Part shown: positions 17,278-25,961 of the stretch, in pieces
Layout: the number at the start of each line of letters is the position of its first letter
Numbering within the stretch: the first letter of the stretch is position 1
NCBI GenBank assembly: GCA_020639075.1
Contig: JACKHI010000001.1
Location: forward strand, 5,570,266 to 5,634,265
Direction of reading: 5' to 3'
DNA: 64,000 nt
DNA from: Phycisphaerales bacterium
GTDB lineage: Bacteria; Planctomycetota; Phycisphaerae; UBA1845; UTPLA1
Notes under the pieces: model-generated
Seen by the model: only the letters and a program-made list of their open reading frames with translations
What the model was told of the DNA's origin: nothing
The model's database searches: none
Position numbers and translations under genes: made by a program

Positions 17278-17341
17278 CAGATGCGGCGGCGGGCGGAATC
17301 GATCCGGCCGTCGAGTGCGTGAAATCGGGAGGCGGCGGAAA

Positions 17342-18496
17342 TTGTTCAGGCGGGTCAACAAGCCGAGTGCCATCGGGCTCGACATCGGCACGACATTCGT
17401 TCGTGCGATCCAGTTCGTGGACGCGTCGGGGGCGCCGACGGTCCACGCGGCTGCGCAATGTCCGATCGAGCGAGCCGCTTCGGGGACATCGAGCGCCGAT
17501 ACGCTTGTCGCCAACGCGATTCGCGATGTGCTCGGTTCCGCCTCGTTCCATGGTAACCAAGTCGTGACGGCGCTGGGTACGTCGGCCTTTCAGCTCAAGA
17601 ACCTTCGACTGCCGCGGATGCCCGTCGACGAGATGAAGGACGCGGTGCTGTTTGAAGCGATGGCCCGCTTCGAGGCACAGCCCGATGACGTGCAGATTCA
17701 GTACATCCATGTGGGCGAAGTGCGACACGGCAACGAGCAGAAAGAGGAAGTCGTCGCGTTCGCCGCGAAGAACGAGTGCGTCGGAGCCCGGCTCGACCTG
17801 CTCGAGTCGCTCAAGCTGTCGCCGATCGCCATTGATCTGACGCCGTGCGCCGTCGCTCGGAGTTTTGTCCGTTTTCTGCGGCGCACGGAGGACGAGAACT
17901 CGGTCAACGTGTTCATCGAGATCGGCTACACGGCGACGACGATCATTGTGACGCGCGGCGCCTGCATTTCGTTCATCAAGGTCGTCGATATCGGCGGCGA
18001 GCAGTTCAACGAGGCGGTATCGCGCACGCTTGACGTTTCGAAGGACGAGGCGGCGGACCTGCGGATTCGCCTGATGGATTCGGGACGTCGAAGCGACGGC
18101 AACGAATCGGACGTTCCCCCCGAGATCGCATCGGCGATCGGGGATGCGTTGCGGCCGCTCATCGAACGGCTGTGCCGTGAAGTCCAGTTGTGCCTGCGGT
18201 ATTTCGCCGTGACGTTTCGCGGCGGACGCCCCGAGAGCCTGACGGTCGTCGGCGGCGAGTCCGCCGAACCGCGCGTCGTCGAATTGTTGCGTGAATTGAT
18301 CGACGTGCCATGCACGATCGGTCATCCGCTACGCGGCATGCTCGGATTGGATCGAATGGGCGGGCGCGAGCGTCGCGTCTTTCAGCCGGCGTGGGCCGTC
18401 GCGGGCGGACTCGCCCTGCGGGGGACGCGCTGGGTCGACGGCGGCTCGAAGGGACCTTCATCGCTTCGAAAGGCGTTGTCGCTCAGGGGCGCTTAG
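17342..18496 (+). CDS. pilM: PilM, actin-like pilus assembly protein
   Basis: A 384-residue cytoplasmic ATPase-fold protein that binds the N-terminus of PilN and links the inner-membrane PilNOP complex to the motors. The actin-like phosphate loop IGLDIGTTFVRAIQF (about 11-25), LRLPRMPVDEMKDAV, FIEIGYTATTIIV and VVDIGGEQFNEAV are typical PilM segments. The start is taken as TTG at 17342, nine bases after GGGAGG; a GTG nine codons earlier lacks a ribosome binding site. It opens the pilMNOPQ block, with 64 bases after the FimT-like gene. Confidence 0.9.
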   Translation: MFRRVNKPSAIGLDIGTTFVRAIQFVDASGAPTVHAAAQCPIERAASGTSSADTLVANAIRDVLGSASFHGNQVVTALGTSAFQLKNLRLPRMPVDEMKDAVLFEAMARFEAQPDDVQIQYIHVGEVRHGNEQKEEVVAFAAKNECVGARLDLLESLKLSPIAIDLTPCAVARSFVRFLRRTEDENSVNVFIEIGYTATTIIVTRGACISFIKVVDIGGEQFNEAVSRTLDVSKDEAADLRIRLMDSGRRSDGNESDVPPEIASAIGDALRPLIERLCREVQLCLRYFAVTFRGGRPESLTVVGGESAEPRVVELLRELIDVPCTIGHPLRGMLGLDRMGGRERRVFQPAWAVAGGLALRGTRWVDGGSKGPSSLRKALSLRGA

Positions 18497-18514
18497 TCGC
18501 CGAAGGAGTTAGCG

Positions 18515-19207
18515 TTGGTTTCGCGTGATTGCGATTTTATTCCCGCCGAATACCACGAGCAGCGACAGGTGCGCGGCGTGGTGCGCCAACGCGTCTTCGG
18601 AATTGTCGGAATGATCGGAATCATGGTCGTCTGGCTGGGCGCGCATTATTTTCGAGTCAGCTCCGCCGAAGCAATGATGGTCGAGATCGCCGAACAGAAG
18701 GCGCAAGTCGAGAGCGTCGCCGCCCGGAAAGCGGAAATGGAGCAGGCCAAAACCGTCTTGTCGAATATCCGGGAACTGATGCAGACACTCGCCGGCGGTC
18801 GCAGTCTCGTGACGGTTTTCGGTGAATTGAGCCATCGTGTTCCGGATTCGATCGTCCTGACGGGCTGTCAGTTGTACGAGCCATCGCTGAGTGACTTCGC
18901 GACAGAGGTCGTCGGCGGCTCCGCCGTGGGGCTGATGGTCGGGCGTCGCGGCGCCGAACGCGATCTGCGTCGCGGAGCGTCGGCGCCGGAAGTTGTGGAT
19001 GTCGAATCGATGCGTCGAGGTCTGACGTTGTACGGCGTTGCTCGCTCGATTCCCGACATCATCGATTTTGCGGCCGCTCTGGACAAGAGTCCGGCCTTTT
19101 TCGAAGTGGATATGGACGTCCGGGAGCCGACGATGTTCGCCGGGCGTCCGGCTCGTCGGTTTCGAATGACGTGTCGAATTGCCCACGAGGCGGTGAAGAA
19201 ACAATGA
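18515..19207 (+). CDS. pilN: PilN-like inner-membrane protein
   Basis: A 230-residue bitopic protein. The N-terminus contains DFIPAEYHE, resembling the conserved PilN INLLP.. motif that docks on PilM. One membrane helix (about 27-45) is followed by a coiled-coil stretch (IAEQKAQVESVAARKAEMEQAK) and a ferredoxin-like periplasmic domain including LSHRVPDSIVLTGCQLYEP. The TTG start lies six bases after GAAGGAG. It overlaps pilO by four bases. It should form the PilN-PilO heterodimer in the periplasm. About 40 residues longer than many PilN proteins. Confidence 0.87.
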   Translation: MVSRDCDFIPAEYHEQRQVRGVVRQRVFGIVGMIGIMVVWLGAHYFRVSSAEAMMVEIAEQKAQVESVAARKAEMEQAKTVLSNIRELMQTLAGGRSLVTVFGELSHRVPDSIVLTGCQLYEPSLSDFATEVVGGSAVGLMVGRRGAERDLRRGASAPEVVDVESMRRGLTLYGVARSIPDIIDFAAALDKSPAFFEVDMDVREPTMFAGRPARRFRMTCRIAHEAVKKQ

Positions 19208-19839
19208 GTTCCAAACGACTCAATGTCATCACGATTTCCGTCGTCGTCGTCGCCGTCCTGGGCTTCACATTCGGGCTGCTGTTGCCCGGAAACCGTCGCC
19301 TGGAGGAGCTCCAGAATTCCATTGCGGCCGAACAGCTCGCCGTCGCGATCAAGCAGGCGGAAGTTGGCGACATCAGCGGTCTTTACAAGGATCTGGTCAC
19401 GCTGAGTGACGACGTCCGCACGTTTCGCGAGAGACTTCCGACCGATCGGCGACTCGGCGAGTTTCTCAACGAGTTGTCGGACGCGATGTCCAAGAAGGGG
19501 ATTTCGGACTTCAACGTGCAGCCTCTGCCGGCGACTCGCGTTGCGAGCGACGATCTACCGGAGCGGCTCCGGCTCGCGAACGGTACGGGAGTCCTGCCGG
19601 TTCAGATTGCGTTTCGATCGGATTTCAAGCATGCATTCGAGTTGCTTGACGCCATCGAGGTCCTGCCGCGACTGGCATATGTGGAGCGTTTTCAGGTGGA
19701 GGCCGTGGACGAGTTGAGTGGAGAGTTGAATGTAACGATGGTCGTTCAGGCGTTTCATCACGATCACGGGCAGTTGCTCGGAAATGTCCCGAGCAGTCTG
19801 ACAAAACTCGACGAATCGAGCTCAAAGACGAATGGGTGA
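19204..19839 (+). CDS. pilO: PilO-like inner-membrane protein
   Basis: A 211-residue bitopic protein: a membrane helix at about 8-27, a periplasmic coiled coil (RLEELQNSIAAEQLAVAI), then a ferredoxin-like domain with FLNELSDAMSKKGISDFNVQ and PVQIAFRSDFKHAFELLDAI, matching the PilO P....L.G.Y....FL..L pattern. The ATG overlaps the pilN stop by four bases; an upstream in-frame extension lies entirely in pilN. Partner of PilN in the alignment complex between the motor and the secretin. Confidence 0.88.
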   Translation: MSSKRLNVITISVVVVAVLGFTFGLLLPGNRRLEELQNSIAAEQLAVAIKQAEVGDISGLYKDLVTLSDDVRTFRERLPTDRRLGEFLNELSDAMSKKGISDFNVQPLPATRVASDDLPERLRLANGTGVLPVQIAFRSDFKHAFELLDAIEVLPRLAYVERFQVEAVDELSGELNVTMVVQAFHHDHGQLLGNVPSSLTKLDESSSKTNG

Positions 19840-20491
19840 CAAAGTCCGCCAGCTCCTGGAGCAACTGAAGCGCGACGTTGCGGCGCAGAAGGGGAAGGCC
19901 GCAGGGCTCGGCCTCCTGTTGCTCATATTGCTCGTCGCTGTCGGTCGGCTGTTTCTGACCGGCGACTCGACGAAGGAAGTTGCGGCAGCGCCCCTGGTTC
20001 CTGCGGCGGCTGCACCGGCTGTCGTTGAGCCGACGCCGACTGCTCCCACGAACCCTCCAGCTCGAACTGCCGGGGTTCCGACGGCGGCCATTTCCGGCGA
20101 CACAGGCAACCTTGAGATGGAACCCCGCAAGCGGAATCTATCAGGCCTGCCGCGAACGCTCGCACGCGATCCATTTCGCAATCCATCCTGGATCCGCCCG
20201 ATACGCAAGGACGACGGCGAGGAAGTGGCGCAGGACTCGTGGCTGAAGCGCCTGTCGGAGCAATGGTCCGATTACCAGGCGAAGGCCGATGCCGTCGAGG
20301 AACTCGTCGATCAGAAGATATCGGAACTGCAGCTTCAGTCCACCATGATCGGACCCGCCAGTTCCGCCTACATTTCCGGACGGCTCGTCCATGTGGGCGA
20401 CGAAATCGACGGGTTTTCGGTCGTAAACATCGAGAATCGCCGCGTCACGCTCAGCTTTTCGGGCGTCGTCCGCTCGCTCACGGCTCCTTAA
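19832..20491 (+). CDS. pilP: PilP-like alignment protein, membrane-anchored
   Basis: A 219-residue protein taking the PilP position. Instead of a lipobox it has a cytoplasmic basic N-terminus and one membrane helix (about 24-42), then an Ala/Pro-rich linker (AAAPLVPAAAAPAVVEPTP) and a C-terminal beta domain (LQSTMIGPASSAYISGRLV, HVGDEIDGFSVVNIENRRV) like the PilP/GspC homology region that binds the secretin N0 domain. It overlaps pilO by eight bases. The GspC-like topology (helix anchor rather than lipid anchor) is the main difference from proteobacterial PilP. Confidence 0.83.
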   Translation: MGDKVRQLLEQLKRDVAAQKGKAAGLGLLLLILLVAVGRLFLTGDSTKEVAAAPLVPAAAAPAVVEPTPTAPTNPPARTAGVPTAAISGDTGNLEMEPRKRNLSGLPRTLARDPFRNPSWIRPIRKDDGEEVAQDSWLKRLSEQWSDYQAKADAVEELVDQKISELQLQSTMIGPASSAYISGRLVHVGDEIDGFSVVNIENRRVTLSFSGVVRSLTAP

Positions 20492-20539
20492 AACAGAACC
20501 TCGTGCCCATAACGTCCGATTGAACCTCCAGATAAGCGC

Positions 20540-22528
20540 GTGGAGCGTATGGAGGCGCGACGGATAATGAACAGGGAGCGCGAACGATTGCGGACGGATC
20601 ATGTGCGTGCACCGGCGAGAATCCGGTTCATGACGGTGGTCGTTCTGTCGCTGCAGATCTGCGTCGTCAATACCAGTCGAGCTCAGGAGTCGGCGACGCC
20701 CACAGACGCGACGCTTACACAGGCGGCGTCCGACGCCGCGGCTGGGACGTCCACAGGCAAGCCGTTCGTTCAGGTCGGCGTCGACGATCGTATCACGCTG
20801 CACATCTCAGGTCTGCCGCTGTCGGACGCGCTGCGAATGCTGTCGGAGCCGACGAAGCGCAACATCATTCTGGGGCCGGGTGCCGAAGGAACCGTCAGCG
20901 CAACACTTTACGATGCGACGTTTGATGAGGCATTGCGCGCGATGCTCGTGGCGAACGGCCTCGGGTACGTCTGCGAAGGCAACTTCATTTACGTTCATCC
21001 GCTCGAAGAGATTCAGAAGATGAAGTCGAACTCGCGCGAGGTTGTCACGCGGGTTGTACGGCTGTCGTACGCGCGGGCCGCGGCGGTACAGGCGTTAATC
21101 GACCCGCTGAAGAGCGACGGCGGGAGCATCACAACGACGCCCGCCGCGCAGGTCGGGCTCGGCGGAGTGGCGGGACCCACTGATTCCGAAGGCGACAGCA
21201 TCGCGTCGTCCGACATCATCGTCATCACGGATTACGCGGATGTCGTCGACAAGATGATGAAAGTGATTCAGGAAGTCGACGTGCGGCCTCAGCAGGTGCT
21301 GATCGAGTCCACGATTCTCCGCGCAACGCTCAATGAAAACAATGCGATGGGGATCGACTTCACGGTCGTCGGCGGTATCGACTTCACGACGCTCAACAGC
21401 ACGAGCCCCGCGGCGCAGAGCATCGCGACTGGGCAGACGCCGACCAATCTCCTCGGTGATACCACGCTGACGGCGCGCACCGACTTGAACGGCGCCGTAC
21501 CAAACGGCGGCTTCACGTTCGGCATCATCAAGGACCAGATCGGCGTCTTCGTTCGTGCGCTGGAGGCCGTGACGGATACCGATGTCATCGCGAATCCGAA
21601 GGTGCTCGCCCTGAACAAGCAGGTCGGCCAGGTCATCGTCGGTCGACGCGACGGCTATATCACGACCACATTCACCGAAACGACGTCAACACAGACGGTC
21701 GAGTTTCTCGAGACCGGCACGATCCTGACGTTTCGGCCGTTCGTTGGCGACGACGGATTCGTCCGGATGGAGATCCATCCGAAGGATTCGACCGGCGGTC
21801 TGACGGCGGCGAACCTCCCGTTCGAACAGACGACGGAAGTTACGACGAACATCATGGTGCGCGACGGCCACACGATCCTGATCGGCGGGCTCTTTCGCGA
21901 AGTGACGACGGCGGGGCGCGAACAGACGCCGGTGCTCGGCGATCTCCCAGGCGCGCTCGGCGCCTTGTTCCGCGTCACGACGGATGCGACAGTTCGCGAG
22001 GAAGTCATCATTCTTCTGACCGTGCATATCGTGAAGGATCCGTACGATTTTGCGAAGGGCGAGGCGCTTTACCAGGATGTCGAGCGTGTCCGACTGGGCG
22101 CGCGAGAGGGCGTTCAGCCGTTGGGTCGTGAGCGAATCTCCGAACAGTACTACGCAAAGGCGCTGGAGCGACTCGACAAGGGCGACGTTGACGGTGCGGC
22201 CTGGTACGCTCGACTGGCACTGAATCACTTCCCGCGGCATGTCCATGCCGCCCAATTGCTCGAGCGAATTCGCGGGCAGAGGTCGTGGGAATCGGAGGCG
22301 TCCAGTATTCGATCGGCCGTTCGCGAAATGATCACGGAAGAGCGCGGCGAGACACCGACGCCTCAGTTCGATCGACCTGGACCACCGTTCGACGTGCCGG
22401 AATGGCTCGATCTTGATAAGCCATCCGGCCGTAAGCCCGTCGCACCGACGCAGGCGGACAAGGCGAACGCTCCCGCGACGCCAGGCCCGTCGAAGCGGAT
22501 CGGAACGATGCAGGAGGTTTCACGATGA
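20540..22528 (+). CDS. pilQ: PilQ secretin with C-terminal TPR extension
   Basis: A 662-residue outer-membrane secretin, the pore for the pilus. A signal sequence (MTVVVLSLQICVVNTSRAQ, about 31-49) is followed by an STN/N0 domain (ITLHISGLPLSDALRMLSEP), N1-type domains (VVTRVVRLSYARAAAVQALI; DIIVITDYADVVDKMMKVI) and the secretin beta domain, ending in GGLFREVTTAGREQTPVLGD and VREEVIILLTVHIV. After the pore comes about 150 residues including TPR-like helices (YYAKALERLDKGDVDGAAWY, then ARLALNHFPRHVHAAQLLER) and a Pro-rich tail. The exact start is uncertain (GTG 20540, ATG 20549 or ATG 20567). The stop overlaps the TPR lipoprotein start by four bases. Confidence 0.9.
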   Translation: MERMEARRIMNRERERLRTDHVRAPARIRFMTVVVLSLQICVVNTSRAQESATPTDATLTQAASDAAAGTSTGKPFVQVGVDDRITLHISGLPLSDALRMLSEPTKRNIILGPGAEGTVSATLYDATFDEALRAMLVANGLGYVCEGNFIYVHPLEEIQKMKSNSREVVTRVVRLSYARAAAVQALIDPLKSDGGSITTTPAAQVGLGGVAGPTDSEGDSIASSDIIVITDYADVVDKMMKVIQEVDVRPQQVLIESTILRATLNENNAMGIDFTVVGGIDFTTLNSTSPAAQSIATGQTPTNLLGDTTLTARTDLNGAVPNGGFTFGIIKDQIGVFVRALEAVTDTDVIANPKVLALNKQVGQVIVGRRDGYITTTFTETTSTQTVEFLETGTILTFRPFVGDDGFVRMEIHPKDSTGGLTAANLPFEQTTEVTTNIMVRDGHTILIGGLFREVTTAGREQTPVLGDLPGALGALFRVTTDATVREEVIILLTVHIVKDPYDFAKGEALYQDVERVRLGAREGVQPLGRERISEQYYAKALERLDKGDVDGAAWYARLALNHFPRHVHAAQLLERIRGQRSWESEASSIRSAVREMITEERGETPTPQFDRPGPPFDVPEWLDLDKPSGRKPVAPTQADKANAPATPGPSKRIGTMQEVSR

Positions 22529-23871
22529 CGCTGCAGACACAACGGCGCTCGATGGTCGCTCTATTGCTCGTTGCATTGTCCGTCGCCGCGGGTGGCTGTG
22601 ATGCAATGCGCAAGAATGAATTTTTCGCGCGCCACATCAGCGACGAAGACCAGAATGTCGTAGCCCGCAAGCGCTGGGACAACTTCCGGGGGAACGTTCG
22701 GCTGCAGATGGCGGAGCAGCACATTCGCTCGGGACGATTTGACGAGGCGGAGAAAGTCCTGTCGGAAGCCCGCGAGATGATGCCAGACGAGCCTGAAGTG
22801 CTTCGTCTTTCCGCGGAGCTCCACGATCAGACCGGTGAACTGACGAGGGCCGTAACGGAAATCGAGTCGTACATGGCGTTGGCGCCGGACAACGTCGAAG
22901 GACGCGTCCTCGGCGGACGGATCGCGTCACGAGCAGGCCGAATCGACGATGCGATCATGTGGTATCGCGGCGCCGTCGAGCTGGCGCCCGACGAGCCGGA
23001 CTATCGCCTCAAACTGGCGGAATGCCTTATGGCGCGCGGCGACGGCACGGAAGCGCTCGCCGTGATCGAGCAGTACACGCAATTCGAAGCGTCGGTTCCC
23101 CTTCGACAGCTTGCCATGGAAATCTGCGACGCCCGCGGCGATGCCGATGGCGCTGCGCGACACGCCCGCGCCGTCGCTCAGATCGCGATCGGTGATGAAG
23201 CCATACAAGAGCGCGCCGGCATTATTCTCGCGAATGCTCGGGCCTTTGAGGATGCGATCGCCGTACTGGCGCCCGTCATCCGGAGGTATATCGAGCTGCC
23301 GGCGATGCCGGCAAAGGACGGATCCGTGTCCGCGACGGTTGCGCCGGTCGAGGCGATACAGGCATATGCGAAGAGTTGTATCGAACTCAATCGGGACGCC
23401 GAGGCCATGCGTGTGCTGAAAGTCGCGATCCGCGAGGATCCGTCGGATCAAGTCATGTGGAGTCTCTATTGCCGGGCTGCCATTCGTGCGGACAAGTTGG
23501 ATACGGCGCTCGAGATTGTCGCGACGTTCAATCGACGCAACGAACCGATTCCGGAAATGCTTGTGCTTGAAGCCTACGTCTATTTTCTCCGCGGCGAATT
23601 GAACAAGGCGCGGGAAACCGCGGATCGGGCGCTGAAAATCGATCCCGGATTCGAGGCGGCGTTTCTGCTGAAGGCGAAGGCATCGCGGGACGCTCGAGAC
23701 GAGTATGTCCCCGCAAGACGCCGAGCGCCTCGCTGGGAAGACGTCGCCGGCACGTTGCTGGGCCGTCGGCGCGATGCCGAACATGAACTTGCCCTGCAGC
23801 GGCAGAGATACTCATCGACAGTTCCGCAACCGTCTCAGATTGCAATTGCGGACGAGGAGAGTGGGCGTTGA
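22525..23871 (+). CDS. TPR-repeat lipoprotein in pilus operon
   Basis: A 448-residue protein. The N-terminus has a hydrophobic signal ending VAAGGC, a plausible lipobox with Cys25 as the lipidated residue. The remainder is built of tetratricopeptide helices, e.g. EQHIRSGRFDEAEKVLSEAR, VLGGRIASRAGRIDDAIMWY, and FLRGELNKARETADRALKID. It resembles PilF/PilW pilotin-type TPR lipoproteins by class but is almost twice as long, so equivalence is not claimed. Its direct coupling to the secretin gene (ATGA overlap) suggests a secretin assembly or stabilising role, possibly contacting the TPR tail of PilQ (inference). The stop overlaps the histidine kinase start. Confidence 0.82.
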   Translation: MTLQTQRRSMVALLLVALSVAAGGCDAMRKNEFFARHISDEDQNVVARKRWDNFRGNVRLQMAEQHIRSGRFDEAEKVLSEAREMMPDEPEVLRLSAELHDQTGELTRAVTEIESYMALAPDNVEGRVLGGRIASRAGRIDDAIMWYRGAVELAPDEPDYRLKLAECLMARGDGTEALAVIEQYTQFEASVPLRQLAMEICDARGDADGAARHARAVAQIAIGDEAIQERAGIILANARAFEDAIAVLAPVIRRYIELPAMPAKDGSVSATVAPVEAIQAYAKSCIELNRDAEAMRVLKVAIREDPSDQVMWSLYCRAAIRADKLDTALEIVATFNRRNEPIPEMLVLEAYVYFLRGELNKARETADRALKIDPGFEAAFLLKAKASRDARDEYVPARRRAPRWEDVAGTLLGRRRDAEHELALQRQRYSSTVPQPSQIAIADEESGR

Positions 23872-25454
23872 GCGACCTGCAACTCAAGCCCTGGCAAATC
23901 GACGAGCCGCTCGTCGAGAATCCATCCGCCGAGCCGTACGACGGCTTGGGCGCGAGTGACGATGCTGCGCCCGCGGCGTCGTCGCGCTCGCCGATGCGCG
24001 CACCGGGCTGGAGGCCTCGTGTCAACTTTTCGACACCGCTCGTGATTCTGCCGATTGTCGCGGCGACCGTGATCGTGTGGTTCATCGACTCGGCGACGTT
24101 TGCGGGCGATTCGGGCGTCGCCGTTTGGGCCAAGGGCGTAATCGCTTTGCTGCTCGGGATCAGCGGATTTGCAGCCAGCTGGAACGCGATGGTCCGGCGA
24201 CGATCGCTCGGCGGAGTTCTCGCAGCGCTCGAGGGCCTCGCCAATGGGCACAAGGACATCGCGACTGCAAGTTCGCTGCCGCGCGATCTGCGGCCGATCT
24301 GGACGGCGATCGAACGACATTCGGAGCGGATCGGCGAGGGCGTCCGCGAACTCTCCGACATGCAGAGAAAGCTGCAACTCGATTTGACACTCGCGGAAAC
24401 GCATCGCCGGCGGACGCTGGCGGTGATTCGAGCGATGTCGGAGCCCGTCTTGGTCACGGATCCGTTCGATCAGATCCTGCTGGCGAACCCGGCGATCGAA
24501 GAGCTGCTGGGATTTCGCGAGGAGGATGTGCTTCGCAAGGGCATCGACGGGGTGATCAAGGAGGAGGAGATCGTCCGGACGATTCACGAAACGCGATCGG
24601 CGGATGCCCGGGCGGCGGATCGTCGCAGGGAGCTCGTCATCGGCGATCGGGTTTTCCTGATTGCGACGGCGCCCCTGAATCCAGCGCAAAACAAGGAAGG
24701 CTCAGAGGGCAACAGCGTCGTCACGATGTTGCGCGACATCACGCGCGAGCACGAGGCGAGCCGTAAGAAGAGCGAATTCGTCGCGCACGTGGCTCACGAG
24801 CTGCGAACGCCGCTGTCGTCGATCCGCGCGTACGTGGAGATGCTGGTCGATGGAGAGGCCGACGATCCTGAAACTCGAAAAGAGTACTACGACATCATCC
24901 AGACGTCGGCTGAACGGCTGGGGCGCCTCATCGACAATATGTTGAATATCAGCCGGATCGAAGCCGGTACGGTGCGAATCAACCGCGAGCCGATCGGCGT
25001 GGCGATGATCGTCAAGGAAGCCGTGGACATGATGCGGCCGTCGGCGGAAGAGAAGGGCATCGAACTGACGGAAAACCTGACGCCGGCGATGTACCAGGTC
25101 GACGCGGATCGCGATCTGATCTACCAGGCCGTGCTCAATCTGATCAGCAACGCGATCAAATACACGCCTTCGAACGGGCGCGTCAGCGTGAGCACCGTAC
25201 CTCAGGAAGAACGAAACCGGATTCTCATCGACATCGAGGACACGGGTGCGGGCATTCCAAAAGAGGATCTGCCGCGCATGTTCGAGAAGTTCTTTCGGGT
25301 CGAAGCGAACAAGAAAATGGCGAAGGGCACGGGTCTCGGGCTCAACCTCGTCAAGAAGATCGTGGAGGACGTTCACAACGGCGAAGTGCTGTTGAAGAGC
25401 GAAGTGGGGGTCGGCAGCACGTTCACGATTGCGCTGCCGGTTGTGGGGCGTTGA
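23868..25454 (+). CDS. Membrane sensor histidine kinase with PAS domain
   Basis: A 528-residue kinase. Two membrane helices (about 46-66 and 83-103) flank a very short periplasmic loop. There is a HAMP-like or linker region, a PAS domain (RAMSEPVLVTDPFDQILLAN and EELLGFREEDVL), then a HisKA domain FVAHVAHELRTPLSSIR with phosphoacceptor His310, and an HATPase domain with N box NLISNAIKYTPS, G1 DTGAGIPKED, F box FEKFFRVE and G2 GTGLGLNL. The TTG start overlaps the TPR gene stop. It is followed by a single-domain response regulator and an HD-GYP protein. Functionally comparable to PilS-type pilus sensors, but the output partner differs. Confidence 0.9.
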   Translation: MSDLQLKPWQIDEPLVENPSAEPYDGLGASDDAAPAASSRSPMRAPGWRPRVNFSTPLVILPIVAATVIVWFIDSATFAGDSGVAVWAKGVIALLLGISGFAASWNAMVRRRSLGGVLAALEGLANGHKDIATASSLPRDLRPIWTAIERHSERIGEGVRELSDMQRKLQLDLTLAETHRRRTLAVIRAMSEPVLVTDPFDQILLANPAIEELLGFREEDVLRKGIDGVIKEEEIVRTIHETRSADARAADRRRELVIGDRVFLIATAPLNPAQNKEGSEGNSVVTMLRDITREHEASRKKSEFVAHVAHELRTPLSSIRAYVEMLVDGEADDPETRKEYYDIIQTSAERLGRLIDNMLNISRIEAGTVRINREPIGVAMIVKEAVDMMRPSAEEKGIELTENLTPAMYQVDADRDLIYQAVLNLISNAIKYTPSNGRVSVSTVPQEERNRILIDIEDTGAGIPKEDLPRMFEKFFRVEANKKMAKGTGLGLNLVKKIVEDVHNGEVLLKSEVGVGSTFTIALPVVGR

Positions 25455-25550
25455 TGGAGGCGTATGTCGGGCCGCTTCCGCGGGGCGTCGGCGGCCTGTA
25501 CAGAAATTCGGTGGACATCTTGCGAGTGCAGTGATTCTCGGAGGTTGATG

Positions 25551-25946
25551 ATGGGTACTTTCAAAGTTCTGGTTTGCGACGACGAACCGCACATCGTGCA
25601 TGTCGTTTCCGCAAAACTCAAAAACAACGGGTTCGAGGTCGTGACGGCCGGCGACGGCGAAGAGGCGTTTGCGACGGCGAAATCAGAAATGCCGGATCTT
25701 GTGATCACGGATTACCAGATGCCGTATCTCAGCGGTCTGGAACTCTGCGCGCGCTTGCGCAACGATGCGCAGACCTCTCAGATACCGGTGATCATGCTGA
25801 CGGCGCGCGGCTTCTCACTGAGCGACGAAGACACAAAAGAGACGAACATCCGGAAAGTGCTGCCGAAGCCTTTCAGTCCTCGTGAAGTGCTTGCATGCGT
25901 CAGTCAGATTTTGGGTGAGCCGTTGACGGCGAATTCCTCCCAATAA
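25551..25946 (+). CDS. CheY-like single-domain response regulator
   Basis: A 131-residue receiver domain with no output domain. The acidic pair Asp10-Asp11 (VCDDEPHI), phosphoacceptor Asp54 (VITDYQMPYLSG), a Thr in VIMLTARG and the invariant Lys in VLPKPFSP are all present. A small insertion (SLSDEDTKETNIRK) precedes the lysine. Start chosen at ATG 25551, six bases after CGGAGG; the adjacent ATG at 25548 is possible. It probably passes phosphate from the upstream kinase to a protein target, such as the HD-GYP protein 15 bases downstream or the pilus motor. Confidence 0.9.
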   Translation: MGTFKVLVCDDEPHIVHVVSAKLKNNGFEVVTAGDGEEAFATAKSEMPDLVITDYQMPYLSGLELCARLRNDAQTSQIPVIMLTARGFSLSDEDTKETNIRKVLPKPFSPREVLACVSQILGEPLTANSSQ

Positions 25947-25961
25947 CCGTGAGGATCGATC

